Shown: positions 26,808 to 36,380, counted from the stretch's first letter. The stretch: 64,000 nucleotides of DNA from Aliidiomarina soli (GCF_003986975.1 NZ_PIPO01000005.1:282214-346213); one strand, 5' to 3'. Notes: a model not told the origin generated them from the letters alone. Made by a program: numbers and translations.

Positions 26808-28724
26808 TTATGTGCGCAGATAGGTGCTCCCATCGAGGCACTTTTCGTAAAAATCGGTCCAGCGCACGCCCTCACGGGGAGCCAGACCACCCTTACGAAT
26901 TTGCTGATCAACCGCTTTTTTGACCACTTTTGCCATGTAATCCGTATTATATTGCATGGTTTCCAGCACACGTGCGGCGGAGTTACCCGGCACTATCTCT
27001 TCAATGTAGAAGTCACCCGGCTCTTCGTCGTGGGCAAAAATATGCACTTCTGTCAGGCGGCCAAAGAGGTTATGCATGTCGCCCATTACATCCTGATACG
27101 CGCCAGTCAGGAACATACCAATATGGTAGGGTTCGTCTTTGCGCAATGGGTGTAACGGAATGTTCTCACTGACTTGAGTGCCTTCGATAAATTTGCTGAT
27201 TTTACCGTCGCTGTCACAGGTAATGTCGGCGATAGAGGCGCGGACACTGGGTTTCTCATCCAGCCGGGTAATTGGCACTATCGGCAATAACTGGCCAATT
27301 GCCCAGGTATCGGCAGCGGATTGAAAAACTGAGAAGTTGCCCAGGTACTGGCTGGCCAGGGTATTTTCCAGCGCTTCAAGTTCCTGAATGACAAAGCTGT
27401 CACGGTCCAGTGAATGATGAATATCGGTTAGAATTTGCCAGTACATGACATCGATCTTCGCTATTTCCGGCAGATCAACGACACCGAGCTTGAACGCTTC
27501 ATAGGCACTTTCTTTAAAACTGGCGGCATCGTTATAGCGTTCCTGCGGGTGCGTCTTGTCATCACCGATCAGCTCACGCATATTGCTTACCAGCACGTGC
27601 TCGCCTTCAGTTGGACTGATATCAAACTCAGTGCCGCCGGGTTTGATTTCGCCCACCACATTGGTCACCACCATACTGTGGTAGGCCGTAATAGCACGAC
27701 CGCTTTCACTGACCAGGTTAGGGTGGGGCACGCCTTCCAGCTCGCAGATTTGTTTAACCCCATAAACTACGTCGGCAATGTACTCCTCGGTGGAGTAGTT
27801 GCGTGAGGAGTCTGTGGTTGAGCTGGTGCCGTCATAGTCGACGCCGAGGCCTCCACCGATGTCGAGGTACTCCATCGGCACGCCCATTTGCACCAGTTTG
27901 GCGTATAACCGCGCACCTTCGGTGACCGCTTCTTTGATTTTACGGATATCAGAAATTTGGCTACCAATGTGGTAATGCAACAGCTTGGCACAATGCAGCA
28001 TGTCGTGCTTTTTGAGGTAGTCGATGGCGTTCAGAATTTCAGCAATACTAAGGCCAAACTTGGCCCGTTCACCACTGGAACTGGCCCATTTACCCTGGCT
28101 TTTCACCATCATTTTACTGCGCAGGCCAATCATCGGCTCAATATTGAGCTTCTGCGCCAGAGCGACCAGCATTTCCAGTTCAGAGAACTTCTCCACCACC
28201 ACAATCATTTTCCGTCCAAGACGGCGGCCGAGTAACGCCAGGGTCAGGTAATCTTCGTCTTTGTAGCCGTTGAGGACGGTCAGCGCTTCAGGGTTTTCGT
28301 TGTACGCCATCGCCGCCATGAGTTCTGGCTTGGAACCCGCTTCAAGCCCGTAGTTGTAGGGTTCGCCGGCATCAATAATTTCCTCAACCACTTCCCGCAT
28401 CTGATTGACTTTAACCGGGTAGACACCGACATATTTACCCTGATAACTGGCCTGCTGGATGGTGTCGCGGAAGGTTTCGTTGAGTATTTCAACCTGTGAG
28501 CGGAGGACATCATGGAAGCGGATAACGGCAGGGAACTGAATGCCTTCGGCGACCATTTCGTCGATCACTTCTTTAAGATCAATTTTGACATCAGGCCGAC
28601 GATGGTTGGCACTGACGTGAATGTTGCCGTTGTCCCCGATTGAAAAATAGCCTGAGCTCCAGCGGTTAACACCATACAGCTCTTCGGCCTGCTCGATGCT
28701 CCATTCATTCAGGTCAGTGGTCAT
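26808..28724 (-). CDS. speA: Biosynthetic arginine decarboxylase
   Basis: Pyridoxal-phosphate enzyme of 638 residues, near the E. coli length, converting arginine to agmatine for putrescine synthesis. The cofactor lysine is Lys105 in V-Y-P-V-K-V-N-Q; D-I-G-G-G-L-G-V-D-Y-D-G, S-E-S-G-R-A and L-L-H-Y-H-I-G-S-Q-I are the phosphate- and substrate-binding motifs of this fold-III family. No signal peptide is evident. The ATG overlaps the end of speB by four bases (speB is upstream on the same strand), so the two steps arginine-agmatine-putrescine are translationally coupled. Confidence 0.97.
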   Translation of the reverse strand: MTTDLNEWSIEQAEELYGVNRWSSGYFSIGDNGNIHVSANHRRPDVKIDLKEVIDEMVAEGIQFPAVIRFHDVLRSQVEILNETFRDTIQQASYQGKYVGVYPVKVNQMREVVEEIIDAGEPYNYGLEAGSKPELMAAMAYNENPEALTVLNGYKDEDYLTLALLGRRLGRKMIVVVEKFSELEMLVALAQKLNIEPMIGLRSKMMVKSQGKWASSSGERAKFGLSIAEILNAIDYLKKHDMLHCAKLLHYHIGSQISDIRKIKEAVTEGARLYAKLVQMGVPMEYLDIGGGLGVDYDGTSSTTDSSRNYSTEEYIADVVYGVKQICELEGVPHPNLVSESGRAITAYHSMVVTNVVGEIKPGGTEFDISPTEGEHVLVSNMRELIGDDKTHPQERYNDAASFKESAYEAFKLGVVDLPEIAKIDVMYWQILTDIHHSLDRDSFVIQELEALENTLASQYLGNFSVFQSAADTWAIGQLLPIVPITRLDEKPSVRASIADITCDSDGKISKFIEGTQVSENIPLHPLRKDEPYHIGMFLTGAYQDVMGDMHNLFGRLTEVHIFAHDEEPGDFYIEEIVPGNSAARVLETMQYNTDYMAKVVKKAVDQQIRKGGLAPREGVRWTDFYEKCLDGSTYLRT

Positions 28725-29641
28725 GGACGGCGTCCTTTTTCTAAGGTTATTAACAGCTCGCGCACTATTTTAGCGGCGAAAACATCGGAGTTTCCGGTCG
28801 GGTCAATTTGCGGTGACAGCTCGACCACATCGCAGCCGACCAGATTACGTTCACCTAATAGCTTGACCAGGCTGACAAACGAATGAAAGTCTTCGCCACC
28901 AGGTTCGGGCGTACCTGTCCCTGGCAAAAATGAAGGGTCAAAGTAATCCAGATCCAGGGTTAAATAAATCGGTTGCTCCGGCGGAATTGCCGCCACGCTG
29001 TTGAGGAAGTCCTGGCGCGATGTCCGCACCGTCTTATGCTCGTGCATGTAACGATACTCGTCACGGGTGCCGGAGCGGATGCCGTACTGGATTAACTGAT
29101 GGCCGGGACCAAAATGGTCGAGTACACGGCGAATAATAGAGGCGTGGGAATAGTGGTAGCCTTCAAAGCCATCGCGTAAATCGGCGTGCGCATCCAGATG
29201 CAGCAGAACCAGATCGTCATACTGCTGCAGGTAGCGGACTATAGGTGCATACGAAATAGAATGCTCACCGCCGAGGGTCATAATACGCACATCGTCAGCG
29301 GCCAGATTTACCCCGTTAAAGATACGGTTAAAGTCGTTCGTAGCGTGCTGCCATTGCGCCTCAACGTCGGCTTTTTCGCCCAGCTCCAGGTTACCTAAGT
29401 CATAGAAAACAAAATCGTCCAGATCAGAATCCTGATAGGGTGAGTACGACTCGATGTCTTCAGAGATCGAGCGCAGTCCGTCTGGTCCATGACGGGTGCC
29501 TTTACGAAAACAGGCGGTGCCGTCGAAACCAAAGCCGACAATATGGGTGTGGCCCGGAAACACCTGTTTGGCGATGTCAGCGCCAAAATAGGCGCGAACC
29601 GGTTCACTTAGACTGACGTTAAAGTCGATAGGTTGTGACAA
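28721..29641 (-). CDS. speB: Agmatinase
   Basis: Ureohydrolase of 306 residues that splits agmatine into putrescine and urea. The dinuclear manganese site is complete: G-G-E-H-S-I, H-L-D-A-H-A-D and L-D-L-D-Y-F-D-P, followed by the family motif G-T-G-T-P-E-P-G-G. The start is TTG (29641) with AAAGG about ten bases upstream; no ATG gives a full N-terminus. It directly precedes speA with a four-base overlap and follows pfkA by 63 bases on the same strand. No urease or ureohydrolase partner lies in the window. Confidence 0.95.
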   Translation of the reverse strand: MSQPIDFNVSLSEPVRAYFGADIAKQVFPGHTHIVGFGFDGTACFRKGTRHGPDGLRSISEDIESYSPYQDSDLDDFVFYDLGNLELGEKADVEAQWQHATNDFNRIFNGVNLAADDVRIMTLGGEHSISYAPIVRYLQQYDDLVLLHLDAHADLRDGFEGYHYSHASIIRRVLDHFGPGHQLIQYGIRSGTRDEYRYMHEHKTVRTSRQDFLNSVAAIPPEQPIYLTLDLDYFDPSFLPGTGTPEPGGEDFHSFVSLVKLLGERNLVGCDVVELSPQIDPTGNSDVFAAKIVRELLITLEKGRRP

Positions 29642-29704
29642 TGCGTATTACCTTTTGGTTAGCTTCTGGTTAAGCATTCCATTGAACATCAAAATGGGGC
29701 GCAA

Positions 29705-30718
29705 TTATGCGGATTCTTTCACCACATTTGAAGCAAAATTTAGCTGTTGCAAGCCAAGTTGCAAGTCGACCAGGCGAGAGTCCAGTTGTTTATCGCGCTC
29801 AAAGGTCAAATGCAATGGTACCCGTACTACGTGTCCCTGCTCGACACCGATCATATGACCGCTTATTCCGTCCAGTACAGCGTGCACTGCGGCCTGACCT
29901 AATTGCATCGACAGAATACGGTCAGCCGCGTTAGGACGGCCGCCACGCTGTATATGGCCAAGCGGCGCGGAATGGCAGGTGGTGCCGGTTGCCTGGGTTA
30001 ACTGGCGGGCTAATTCTTCAACCCCGCCAGGCCATAGATTTTCAGAAACGACGATCAGATAACTGCTGTCAGGAAACGCCTGCCGTGCGCGCCTGATGCT
30101 ATCTGCCAGGTCGGCCAGTTTAGGTTGAGGTTCCAGTTCAGGCACCAGCATCGCTTCGGCGGAGCCTGCAATTGCTGAGTGCAAACCGATAAACCCGGCA
30201 TGGCGGCCCATGACTTCAATCAGGAACACCCGTGCCATGGCTTCGGCGGTCTCACGAATGCGGTCAATGGCTTCCATCGCCGTGTCTACGGCGGTGGTGA
30301 AGCCAATGGTAGTGTCGGTACCGGCTAAGTCATTGTCGATGGTGCCTGGCAGGCCAAGGACCTGGCCGTCCCAGTATTGATCAAGGTGATGGGCGCCACG
30401 AAAGGAACCATCGCCGCCAATCACCACCAGCGCACTAATGTCGTGCTGGTCGAGGACGGCAGCAGCCTGGCGCGCGGCATCGACTTCCTTGAACTGAGGA
30501 TAGCGAGAGCTGAGTAAAATAGTGCCACCGCGCTGACTGACCAGACGCATGTCATTTGGATGCAAGGGCTGATTCAAATCCTCGACAATGCCGCGAAACC
30601 CATGCCGAAAACCAATCACTTCAATATCGTGTTGGCTGGCGGTAAGTACAATAGCCCGAATACAGGCATTCATGCCGGGGGCATCACCTCCACTGGTGAT
30701 GACTGCAATTCTCTTCAT
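29705..30718 (-). CDS. pfkA: ATP-dependent 6-phosphofructokinase
   Basis: Glycolytic enzyme of 337 residues phosphorylating fructose 6-phosphate. ATP-binding motifs G-G-D-A-P-G-M-N and G-G-D-G-S-F-R-G are present, with the catalytic P-G-T-I-D-N-D and E-V-M-G-R-H-A-G substrate site. The Gly after G-G-D (G-G-D-G-S) is the residue seen in ATP- rather than pyrophosphate-dependent enzymes. AAAGGA precedes the ATG. It is slightly longer than E. coli PfkA (320). It is divergent from the Ldh2-type gene and may share its promoter region with speB-speA. Confidence 0.94.
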   Translation of the reverse strand: MKRIAVITSGGDAPGMNACIRAIVLTASQHDIEVIGFRHGFRGIVEDLNQPLHPNDMRLVSQRGGTILLSSRYPQFKEVDAARQAAAVLDQHDISALVVIGGDGSFRGAHHLDQYWDGQVLGLPGTIDNDLAGTDTTIGFTTAVDTAMEAIDRIRETAEAMARVFLIEVMGRHAGFIGLHSAIAGSAEAMLVPELEPQPKLADLADSIRRARQAFPDSSYLIVVSENLWPGGVEELARQLTQATGTTCHSAPLGHIQRGGRPNAADRILSMQLGQAAVHAVLDGISGHMIGVEQGHVVRVPLHLTFERDKQLDSRLVDLQLGLQQLNFASNVVKESA

Positions 30719-30860
30719 GGACGGTCCTTTTACTGACTTTTCCAGGATACACGTAGACTCAACAGCTTAACCAATGGAGTGCGGCTGACCAAGCGCCAAT
30801 TTAAGGTTACACTGCTTTTTCAGTCAAGTTTCGCTCAATTAGCGTAAAAGAGAATGATCT

Positions 30861-31919
30861 ATGCCCCGTTTTGACGCCCAACAACTGCTTCATTTTGGCC
30901 AGTCGGTATTAACCGCCGCTGGTGCCAGCCCGGAGATTGCTGCTGATACCGCCAAGTACCTGCTCGAAGGCGACCTGCTTGGCTATTCCACCCATGGCTA
31001 CAAACGCCTTTATTTCAACGCCAAACTATTGGCTGAGGGGCAGGCCAGGGGTGAGGGAGATATCAGTGTACTAAAACAGCGGGCAGCGGTAGCAAGCTGG
31101 GATGCCAACTTTCTGCCGGGCCCGTTCGTTGCTGCCAAAGCTGTACGCCAGGCATGTGACATGGCGCGTGATGCAGGGACTGCGACTATTGTTGTTCGCC
31201 GGGCCCAGCACGTTGCCAGCCTGGCTGCCTATCTGCAACTGGCAACTGAGCAGGGACTATTAATTAGTTTGCTCTGTTCAACCCCGGCCCAGGCGAGCGT
31301 CGCGCCCTTTGGAGGTAAAGCGGCGGTCTTTTCGCCGAATCCGTTTGCGATTGGGGTGCCCACATCAGATAAACCTCTGCTACTTGATATGAGCTTCTCA
31401 ATGACTGCGGCGGGTAAAATTCGTCAGTACTGGGAGCGTCAGCAGCCATTACCCTGGCAGGCGATTGTGCGAGCGGACGGGCAACTGTCTTCGGACCCGG
31501 CAGACTATATCGAGGGAGAGGGAGCGGCCATCCTTCCGTTAGGAGGGACCGAGCTTGGTTACAAAGGCTACGGCTTGTGTCTGATGAGCGAAATCTGGAC
31601 CATGTCGCTCAGTAATTATGGTCGTTTAGACGGCGCCAGTGACGGCGAGAGCAACGCGCTTTTCGTTCAGGTTCTTGACCCCTCAGCGTTTGGTGAGACA
31701 GCCGATTTCCTGCGCGTGACCGATGATCTGGTGGCGCGCTGCAAGGCGTGTCCGCCACTCCACTCTGATTCTCCGGTGCGCATTCCTGGCGAGCGGGCAC
31801 TGGCTAAACGCGCCTACCAGTTGCAACAGGGCGTCAAGTTAGATGACGCCACCTGGGGACGTCTTCAGCGCGCCGCGCAGCGGTTTTCCGTCACCCCGCC
31901 GACAGTGCGGGACGATTAA
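30861..31919 (+). CDS. Ldh2-family malate/lactate-type dehydrogenase
   Basis: NAD(P)-dependent 2-hydroxyacid oxidoreductase of 352 residues of the Ldh2/ComC family (malate, sulfolactate, ureidoglycolate and related substrates). Typical motifs are G-D-L-L-G-Y-S-T-H-G near residues 35-45 (catalytic His region), S-L-L-C-S-T-P near 138, F-S-P-N-P-F-A-I-G-V-P, and G-Y-K-G-Y-G-L. The substrate cannot be fixed from sequence. Convergent with pdxH: the two stop regions overlap by four bases. A 142-base divergent region separates it from pfkA. Confidence 0.87.
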   Translation: MPRFDAQQLLHFGQSVLTAAGASPEIAADTAKYLLEGDLLGYSTHGYKRLYFNAKLLAEGQARGEGDISVLKQRAAVASWDANFLPGPFVAAKAVRQACDMARDAGTATIVVRRAQHVASLAAYLQLATEQGLLISLLCSTPAQASVAPFGGKAAVFSPNPFAIGVPTSDKPLLLDMSFSMTAAGKIRQYWERQQPLPWQAIVRADGQLSSDPADYIEGEGAAILPLGGTELGYKGYGLCLMSEIWTMSLSNYGRLDGASDGESNALFVQVLDPSAFGETADFLRVTDDLVARCKACPPLHSDSPVRIPGERALAKRAYQLQQGVKLDDATWGRLQRAAQRFSVTPPTVRDD

Positions 31920-32557
31920 GGCTGCAAACGTTGCAGTGTCCAGCCGTCTTGCTGTCGCTGGTAGCTAAAACGGTCGTGTAAGCGAGAGGCCCGGCCCTGC
32001 CAGAATTCGATGTAGCTGGGTTTTATGCGGATACCGCCCCAGAAGGGCGGTAATGGAATTTCGTCGTGGCTGGCAAACTCATCTTCGCGTGCTTTGTATT
32101 GTGCATCCAGATGGGCGCGGTCGCTGATTGTCTGGCTTTGTTGCGATGCCCAGGCTGCAACTTGGCTGGCCCGGGGGCGGCTGTGAAAATAGGCAGCATT
32201 TTCTGCATCAGATAAAAACTCAACCTGTCCCTCTATGCTAATTTGTTGCTCGAGCGGCAACCAGGCGAAATGCGCTGAGCATTGCTGGTTTTCGCTGAGT
32301 TGGCGCGCCTTTCTGCTTTGCAGGTTGGTGTAGAACACAAATCCCCGCTGGTCATATTCTTTGAGCAGAACCACCCGTTGACTAACGCGGCCATCGGCAC
32401 CACTGGTGGCCACAACCATAGCGGTCGGATCAGTGCTTAGCTCAGCCAGTTTGGCGACATCAAACCAACGCTCAAACTGCAGTATAGGGTCTTCAGCAAG
32501 GTCTTTGCGTTGCAGTTGCTGGCGCTGATAATCGCGGCGAATGTCATCCAGTTTCAT
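31916..32557 (-). CDS. pdxH: Pyridoxamine 5'-phosphate oxidase
   Basis: FMN-dependent oxidase of 213 residues making pyridoxal phosphate in the final salvage/synthesis step. R-V-V-L-L-K-E-Y-D-Q-R-G-F-V-F-Y-T-N, S-R-K-A-R-Q-L, Q-I-S-I-E-G, H-S-R-P-R-A-S-Q and the C-terminal W-Q-G-R-A-S-R-L-H-D-R are the flavin- and substrate-binding motifs. Length and order match E. coli PdxH (218). It is a monocistronic-looking gene, followed at its 3' end by overlap with the convergent Ldh2-type gene and preceded by the REC-DUF3369 gene 33 bases upstream on the same strand, so it may be read from there. Confidence 0.97.
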   Translation of the reverse strand: MKLDDIRRDYQRQQLQRKDLAEDPILQFERWFDVAKLAELSTDPTAMVVATSGADGRVSQRVVLLKEYDQRGFVFYTNLQSRKARQLSENQQCSAHFAWLPLEQQISIEGQVEFLSDAENAAYFHSRPRASQVAAWASQQSQTISDRAHLDAQYKAREDEFASHDEIPLPPFWGGIRIKPSYIEFWQGRASRLHDRFSYQRQQDGWTLQRLQP

Positions 32558-32590
32558 GGTTTTGATGCTCCTGACAAAAGGGAAGCGGCG

Positions 32591-33568
32591 CTAGCCGTCC
32601 AGATTGTGATCTTTGGCATGTTCAAAGGCAATTGCGGTATTATTCATAAATAATTCCAGCAGATGTTGATCATGCTCACTGAGTTCATCATTCGGTGCAT
32701 CATCTTTGACTATCCCTTCGATAAAAAGCAGGTAAGAGCGACCGTTTCTGGTTTTATACAGACCATAGTAGTCATGCTGATGAATAACGAATGAAACCGG
32801 TTCAGGGCGTTGCACCAGGGCTTCTATGACTGTGTGTTCGACCTGTTGCTGCAGTCGCGAGCCTTCGTCGCCGGCATAATGGCCGGTGGCGGCGAGGACT
32901 TCGAAGCCGTTTGATCTGCTTTTTGCTGTCAGGCCGTCCACGCTGCAGTAAGCGGCGGTATCGGCGTGGGTTACCAGCGTTACCAGTTGCGCCAGAATAC
33001 CGCGGCTTAGTTCACGTACCGAGGAGGCGCTGAACAGCTCTGCTGAGGCTTTAATTATTTGCTCAAGGGACTGTCGGTTACGTTCAATGCGCAAGAGTTC
33101 GCGGTATGCACGTAAACTGCAGTACATCAAAGTGACCAGTTTACGGTAGGTGAGTTCGGTCTTTTCTTTGTAATCGTCAATTTCGTAACGTGCGATGATT
33201 TCTTCTTCCGGTGCTTGGCCGGGTTGCCCGGTACGCAACACAATGCGTATCAGGCGGTTTTTGAGGGTTTCACGGATCCAGCGGGCGACATCAAGACCAG
33301 CGTGGTCAGTTTCCATGACCACATCAAGCAGCACTAAGGCAATCTGATCCTGCTCCTGCAATACCTGTTGTGCTTCCTGGCCGGAGTAGGCAGAAATAAA
33401 CTCAAGACCACGGCCATTCAGCTGAAAATCACTTAATGCCATGCGGGTGATGACATGAATTTCATCGTCGTCGTCGACAATTAATATTTTATACGGTGAT
33501 TTACGCGGTGCTGCCGCGGACGTGTTGTTTTCGTCAGCAAATAAAAAGGTATCAGTCATGGTCTGCAT
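32591..33568 (-). CDS. Response regulator with DUF3369 domain, no HD-GYP
   Basis: Protein of about 325 residues. A receiver (~22-145) has D-D-D-D-E, phosphoacceptor Asp in L-L-D-V-V-M-E and the unusual R-T-G-Q-P-G-Q-A-P-E loop typical of receivers joined to DUF3369. The DUF3369 domain (GAF-like, ~175-320) fills the rest. In many relatives this pair is followed by an HD-GYP phosphodiesterase; here the protein stops after DUF3369, so it would have to act through a partner. ATG at 33568 is chosen; ATG 33559 and TTG 33574 are alternatives and no clear ribosome-binding site is seen. The strong terminator 33573-33601 ends five bases before the start. pdxH follows 33 bases downstream. Confidence 0.83.
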   Translation of the reverse strand: MQTMTDTFLFADENNTSAAAPRKSPYKILIVDDDDEIHVITRMALSDFQLNGRGLEFISAYSGQEAQQVLQEQDQIALVLLDVVMETDHAGLDVARWIRETLKNRLIRIVLRTGQPGQAPEEEIIARYEIDDYKEKTELTYRKLVTLMYCSLRAYRELLRIERNRQSLEQIIKASAELFSASSVRELSRGILAQLVTLVTHADTAAYCSVDGLTAKSRSNGFEVLAATGHYAGDEGSRLQQQVEHTVIEALVQRPEPVSFVIHQHDYYGLYKTRNGRSYLLFIEGIVKDDAPNDELSEHDQHLLELFMNNTAIAFEHAKDHNLDG

Positions 33569-33572
33569 ACTC

Positions 33573-33601
33573 AAAAAAGGCGTCTGTCAAAAGACGCCTT
33601 T
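33573..33601 (-). terminator. Rho-independent terminator after the amidohydrolase
   Basis: Stem AAAGGCGTCT/AGACGCCTTT (33576-33585 with 33592-33601), 6-base loop; on the minus strand six T follow (33573-33578). It abuts the start of the REC-DUF3369 gene. Confidence 0.9.
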
Positions 33602-33607
33602 GCTGGT

Positions 33608-35296
33608 TTAGCGGGTGGTATGAAATACACGTTCACCACCGACATAGGTAGAGAGGACCTGAACTTTCCATAAGTCCTTATTACTGGTGCGGAACGGATC
33701 ACGGTCAACGACAATGAAGTCGGCATATTTGCCAACCTGCAACGACCCTGAATACTCGTCGGCAAAGCCCGCCCAGGCACCGTCAATAGTAAAGCTACGC
33801 ATGGTTTCCAGTAACGACAGCGCCTGCTCCGGATGCCAGCCTTCAACTGGCTGGTTATGACGATCCTGGCGGGTCACCGCCGCATGAATGCCATAGAAGG
33901 GGTTCGCCAGTTCAACCGGAAAATCTGAGCCACCAGCGATAATAGACCCGTTATCGACAAAGCGACGCCACGCATAGGCCCCGGCAATTCGTTGCTCGCC
34001 GATACGATTCTCGGCCATATTCATGTCGCTGGTCGCGTGGGTCGGCTGCATCGACGGAATAATCCCCAGCTCAGTAAAACGGGGAATGTCCTCAAGCTGA
34101 ACAATTTGTGCATGCTCAATACGGTGGCGATAGGCGGCAAGGCTGCCGTTTTCTTCCTCGTCAGCGAGGCGGGCAAACTCATCCAGCGCCAGACGGTTGG
34201 AATAGTCACCTATCGCGTGGTAGCTGATCTGAAAGCCAGCCTGATGCGCCTGCTCAAATAAACTCCGTACACGCTCTTCCGGGGTAACTAGCAACCCGTA
34301 GTTGTCGGGATCGTCGGAGTAGGGTTCGATCAAGCGCGCGCCGCGACTGCCAAGTGCACCGTCACCATACATTTTTACGTTGCCAATGCGCAGACGGTGG
34401 TTGTCACTGAGGTAGATACCTTCTTCCAGAATGGCATCCAGGTCCGGATCGGTGGCTGCAACCATGGCGTTTATCCGCAGTTTCAGCTCATCGTTTTCAT
34501 TCATCGCTTTGAAGTCATCCAGCCCCTGGCGGCTGACACCGGCGTCGAGAACCTGAGTAAGACCCAGTTCCAGTAAATGCTCCTGTCCAACTTTAAGCGC
34601 GCCCAGTCGCGTCTCCTCGGTGACTTCCGGGATTGTGTCGCCAACCAGCGCCATCGCGGTATCAATTAAAATACCGGTAGGGTTGCCTTCCTCGTCGCGA
34701 ATAATCTGCCCACCATCGGGATCTGGTGTGTCTGCGTTGATTCCGGCCATTTCCAGCGCCATCGTATTAACCCAGGCAGCATGGGCATCGACGCGGGTCA
34801 GATACACAGGTCGGTCATTGATTAGTTCGTCAAGGTCTTGACGTGTTGGGTAATCAGTCACCGGCCAGAGTTCCTGGTTCCAACCGCGTCCGACCACCCA
34901 GTCCAGTTCCAGATTTGAATCCGCGTAGTTGGCAACTTTAGCTACCGTGGCAGTGCGGTTATTGATGCCGCGTAAGTCCACCTGAATAAGGTTTTCACCC
35001 AGGATCTGAACATGTCCATGCGAGTCAATCAGGCCGGGCAACAAGGTTCTGCCGGCGAGGTTGTGTGCCCGCGCGTCCGGGAACTGCTGGCGCAATTCAT
35101 CACCCCCAATAGCGGCGACCCGGCCGTCTTCAACCACCATGTGGGTGAAGCTTTGTAGATTCGTTTCCGGGCCCATTTCACCGGTGAAGGTATAACCGGT
35201 AAAATTATGGTAAAGCTGGCTTTCAGCGATGCTTAAAGGCGTATATAACGCCACCAGGAGCCCGAGCAGGGCTGTGCAATGTCGAAGTTTCATCAT
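33608..35296 (-). CDS. Exported amidohydrolase, YtcJ-like
   Basis: Metal-dependent hydrolase of about 562 residues with a signal peptide (basic start, L-L-G-L-L-V-A-L, likely cleavage after S-I-A-E). Amidohydrolase-3 motifs are clear: G-L-I-D-S-H-G-H (metal-binding HxH), G-R-G-W-N-Q-E-L-W, S-Y-H-A-I-G-D, H-R-I-E-H-A-Q and G-G-S-D-F-P-V-E, and a C-terminal Y-A-D-F-I-V-V-D-R-D-P. YtcJ-like enzymes cleave amide bonds in small molecules; the substrate is not predictable. I chose the ATG-ATG pair at 35296/35293 because it starts right at the signal peptide and leaves 20 bases after the lipoprotein gene; longer forms would overlap it. Confidence 0.9.
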   Translation of the reverse strand: MMKLRHCTALLGLLVALYTPLSIAESQLYHNFTGYTFTGEMGPETNLQSFTHMVVEDGRVAAIGGDELRQQFPDARAHNLAGRTLLPGLIDSHGHVQILGENLIQVDLRGINNRTATVAKVANYADSNLELDWVVGRGWNQELWPVTDYPTRQDLDELINDRPVYLTRVDAHAAWVNTMALEMAGINADTPDPDGGQIIRDEEGNPTGILIDTAMALVGDTIPEVTEETRLGALKVGQEHLLELGLTQVLDAGVSRQGLDDFKAMNENDELKLRINAMVAATDPDLDAILEEGIYLSDNHRLRIGNVKMYGDGALGSRGARLIEPYSDDPDNYGLLVTPEERVRSLFEQAHQAGFQISYHAIGDYSNRLALDEFARLADEEENGSLAAYRHRIEHAQIVQLEDIPRFTELGIIPSMQPTHATSDMNMAENRIGEQRIAGAYAWRRFVDNGSIIAGGSDFPVELANPFYGIHAAVTRQDRHNQPVEGWHPEQALSLLETMRSFTIDGAWAGFADEYSGSLQVGKYADFIVVDRDPFRTSNKDLWKVQVLSTYVGGERVFHTTR

Positions 35297-35316
35297 TAGT
35301 TTCAATATTTTGAGCC

Positions 35317-36300
35317 TCAGAGTTGAGAGACTATATCCTTTTTTTGCCAAACTTGCAGGTACCCAGCTGAGGTAACCCCGTACACTTTAGTGTCCGTTAC
35401 ATGCAGCGCAATAACTTGCCCAGTCTGGCGACCAAGACGTTGCGGGCGCGGATAACAGTGAGCGCTCGTTGTTCGTTGTAGCGTGTGCAGATACATACAA
35501 TTACCGCTGCTGCCCAGCCATAGTCGTTGCCCTTCAGTTATCAGGCTGGCAACCTGACCATCGACAGTTGGATCAACGCGGTGGTTAATTTTACCGCTAT
35601 TTCTATCAATCTGTACAATTTGCTGACCACTGCCGGTGGCAAAACGGTCGCCCGGCGGTTGAGTCACCACCATTACCTGCTCCGGGGACGTGGCAATAGA
35701 CTGGACGACGTGCATATTGGCGAATTTAATCGTCCACAGTGGGTTGCGGTCTGCTTCCTGCCAGTAGCTTAACCGGCCACTCTCATCCCCAACCAGCAGT
35801 CCGCCGTCGCTATCGAAGTGCAACTGACTGATCCGTTCGGCAACCTCAAGCGTTGTACGATTTACCGGGTGGCCAGCATCATTGAAGTGTAGCCATTCCA
35901 ATAACGGTCCGTCGAAGGCCAGAGCAAGCTGGTGCTGATGAGCATCAATCAACCGTATCCGCTGCGAACTGACCCAGGGACCGGCCATTTTCGCCTGCTG
36001 GTAATCCCAGCTATAGACGTGCTTATCATCTGTTATAGCCAACAGCTCCGGCGTGAGCCAGGCCAGATTCCAGGTACCCTCTGCTGGAGGGAGTTCGAGC
36101 AAGGCCTCTAATTCGCCGTGTTTATTGTACACCGCCACTTGCTCTAATGTCGCCACTGCAAGCGTCCCCATTGGGCTGAAGCTGGCATTCATTAAGCTCG
36201 CAGGCGATAGCTGATGGCTACGCTGCAATGCATTTGGGGGCGTGCAGGCGGTCAATAAAAAGACACTGAGGAGGAAAGTTACAGCGAAAGCTCTTAACAT
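35317..36300 (-). CDS. Lipoprotein with beta-propeller-like repeats
   Basis: Lipoprotein of 327 residues; the signal peptide ends in L-L-T-A-C with lipidated Cys19. The mature protein is a series of beta-rich repeats with Trp and acidic turns (G-R-L-S-Y-W, L-Q-V-W-Q-K) resembling a WD40- or PQQ-type propeller. I cannot assign a function. It is the first gene of a minus-strand pair with the amidohydrolase 20 bases downstream, suggesting co-transcription. It is divergent from the LuxR-type gene. Confidence 0.83.
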   Translation of the reverse strand: MLRAFAVTFLLSVFLLTACTPPNALQRSHQLSPASLMNASFSPMGTLAVATLEQVAVYNKHGELEALLELPPAEGTWNLAWLTPELLAITDDKHVYSWDYQQAKMAGPWVSSQRIRLIDAHQHQLALAFDGPLLEWLHFNDAGHPVNRTTLEVAERISQLHFDSDGGLLVGDESGRLSYWQEADRNPLWTIKFANMHVVQSIATSPEQVMVVTQPPGDRFATGSGQQIVQIDRNSGKINHRVDPTVDGQVASLITEGQRLWLGSSGNCMYLHTLQRTTSAHCYPRPQRLGRQTGQVIALHVTDTKVYGVTSAGYLQVWQKKDIVSQL

Positions 36301-36380
36301 TGGTATAGGATATTTGTTAAAGTAATAAAAATTAGCATGACCTAATCACTATGCGGAAAGTTAAACAGATGGGTTTTTAC

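Noticed and set aside
35297..35350. Longer amidohydrolase start at TTG 35350
   Set aside because: It would put a basic stretch before the signal peptide and overlap the upstream lipoprotein gene.
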